A stretch of 64,000 bases of DNA, from assembly GCA_947446925.1 (NCBI GenBank), contig CANFHU010000001.1:425660-489659 (forward strand), read 5' to 3'. The translations under genes were made by a program, and so were the position numbers. Positions 63,941-64,000 of the stretch are shown piece by piece; position 1 is the stretch's first letter; every line of letters begins with the position of its first letter. The DNA comes from Flavobacteriia bacterium (GTDB lineage: Bacteria; Bacteroidota; Bacteroidia; Flavobacteriales_D; Crocinitomicaceae). The notes under the pieces were generated by a model, which was not told the DNA's origin, did no database searches, and worked only from the letters and a program-made list of their open reading frames with translations.

Positions 63941-64000
63941 TTGTTTTTTATAAGTTTTTATTTTGATTCTATTTTGTAAATGCATTTGAATAGGTGTCAA

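Overview
This 64 kb window is AT-rich chromosomal DNA from a member of the Bacteroidota, most likely a gliding or T9SS-carrying relative of the Flavobacteriales. The evidence is a PorW/SprE-type T9SS lipoprotein, a giant SprB-repeat protein ending in a type A T9SS sorting domain, a short NuoG and a short ATP synthase epsilon subunit, tryptophan 2,3-dioxygenase, and promoters of the TTG-N19-TAnnTTTG type. The exact genus cannot be read from the sequence alone. It is mostly core genome, with small accessory islands in between. No intergenic stretch exceeds 300 bases.

Region 1 (1-8.2 kb), mixed: a minus-strand group of a SWIM zinc-finger protein (cut by the window edge), an unknown acidic protein and a family 9 glycosyltransferase; a TauE-type transporter; recJ; a HigA-like regulator behind a structured intergenic repeat; an unknown membrane protein; and asd. 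Region 2 (8.2-15.5 kb), cell surface: a lamin-tail-domain protein and a 1509-residue SprB-repeat protein, closed by a strong bidirectional terminator. Region 3 (15.5-34.1 kb), housekeeping: CBS protein-nadK; rseP-TDO-two glycosyltransferases; murI-maf-radical SAM; the envelope operon uppS-bamA-ompH-ompH; atpD-atpC; an ABC exporter with hutI.

Region 4 (34.4-47.3 kb): the complete 14-gene nuoA-N operon for respiratory complex I, in canonical order. Region 5 (47.4-49.5 kb), the most unusual stretch: a small membrane protein and two different ParE/RelE-type toxin-antitoxin pairs separated by copies of a 23-bp palindrome. Each pair has the same approximately 155-bp upstream segment, with a perfect Bacteroidota promoter in both copies. 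Region 6 (49.5-64 kb): dxr, purK with the T9SS gene sprE/porW, yraN, an unknown membrane protein bracketed by two copies of the tRNA-Leu terminator, tRNA-Leu(CAA), the hpt-adk-obg-pap2 operon, a DUF2141 protein, a PIF1-like helicase, a TPR protein and a serine beta-lactamase-like lipoprotein.

Functionally, complex I and F1 ATPase subunits cover respiration. BamA/OmpH, UppS, MurI, RseP and the glycosyltransferases cover envelope biogenesis. PorW/SprE plausibly serves export of surface proteins such as the SprB-repeat protein. The best candidates for something undescribed are the cassette-like toxin-antitoxin array with its palindromes and the duplicated terminator around the 285-residue membrane protein.
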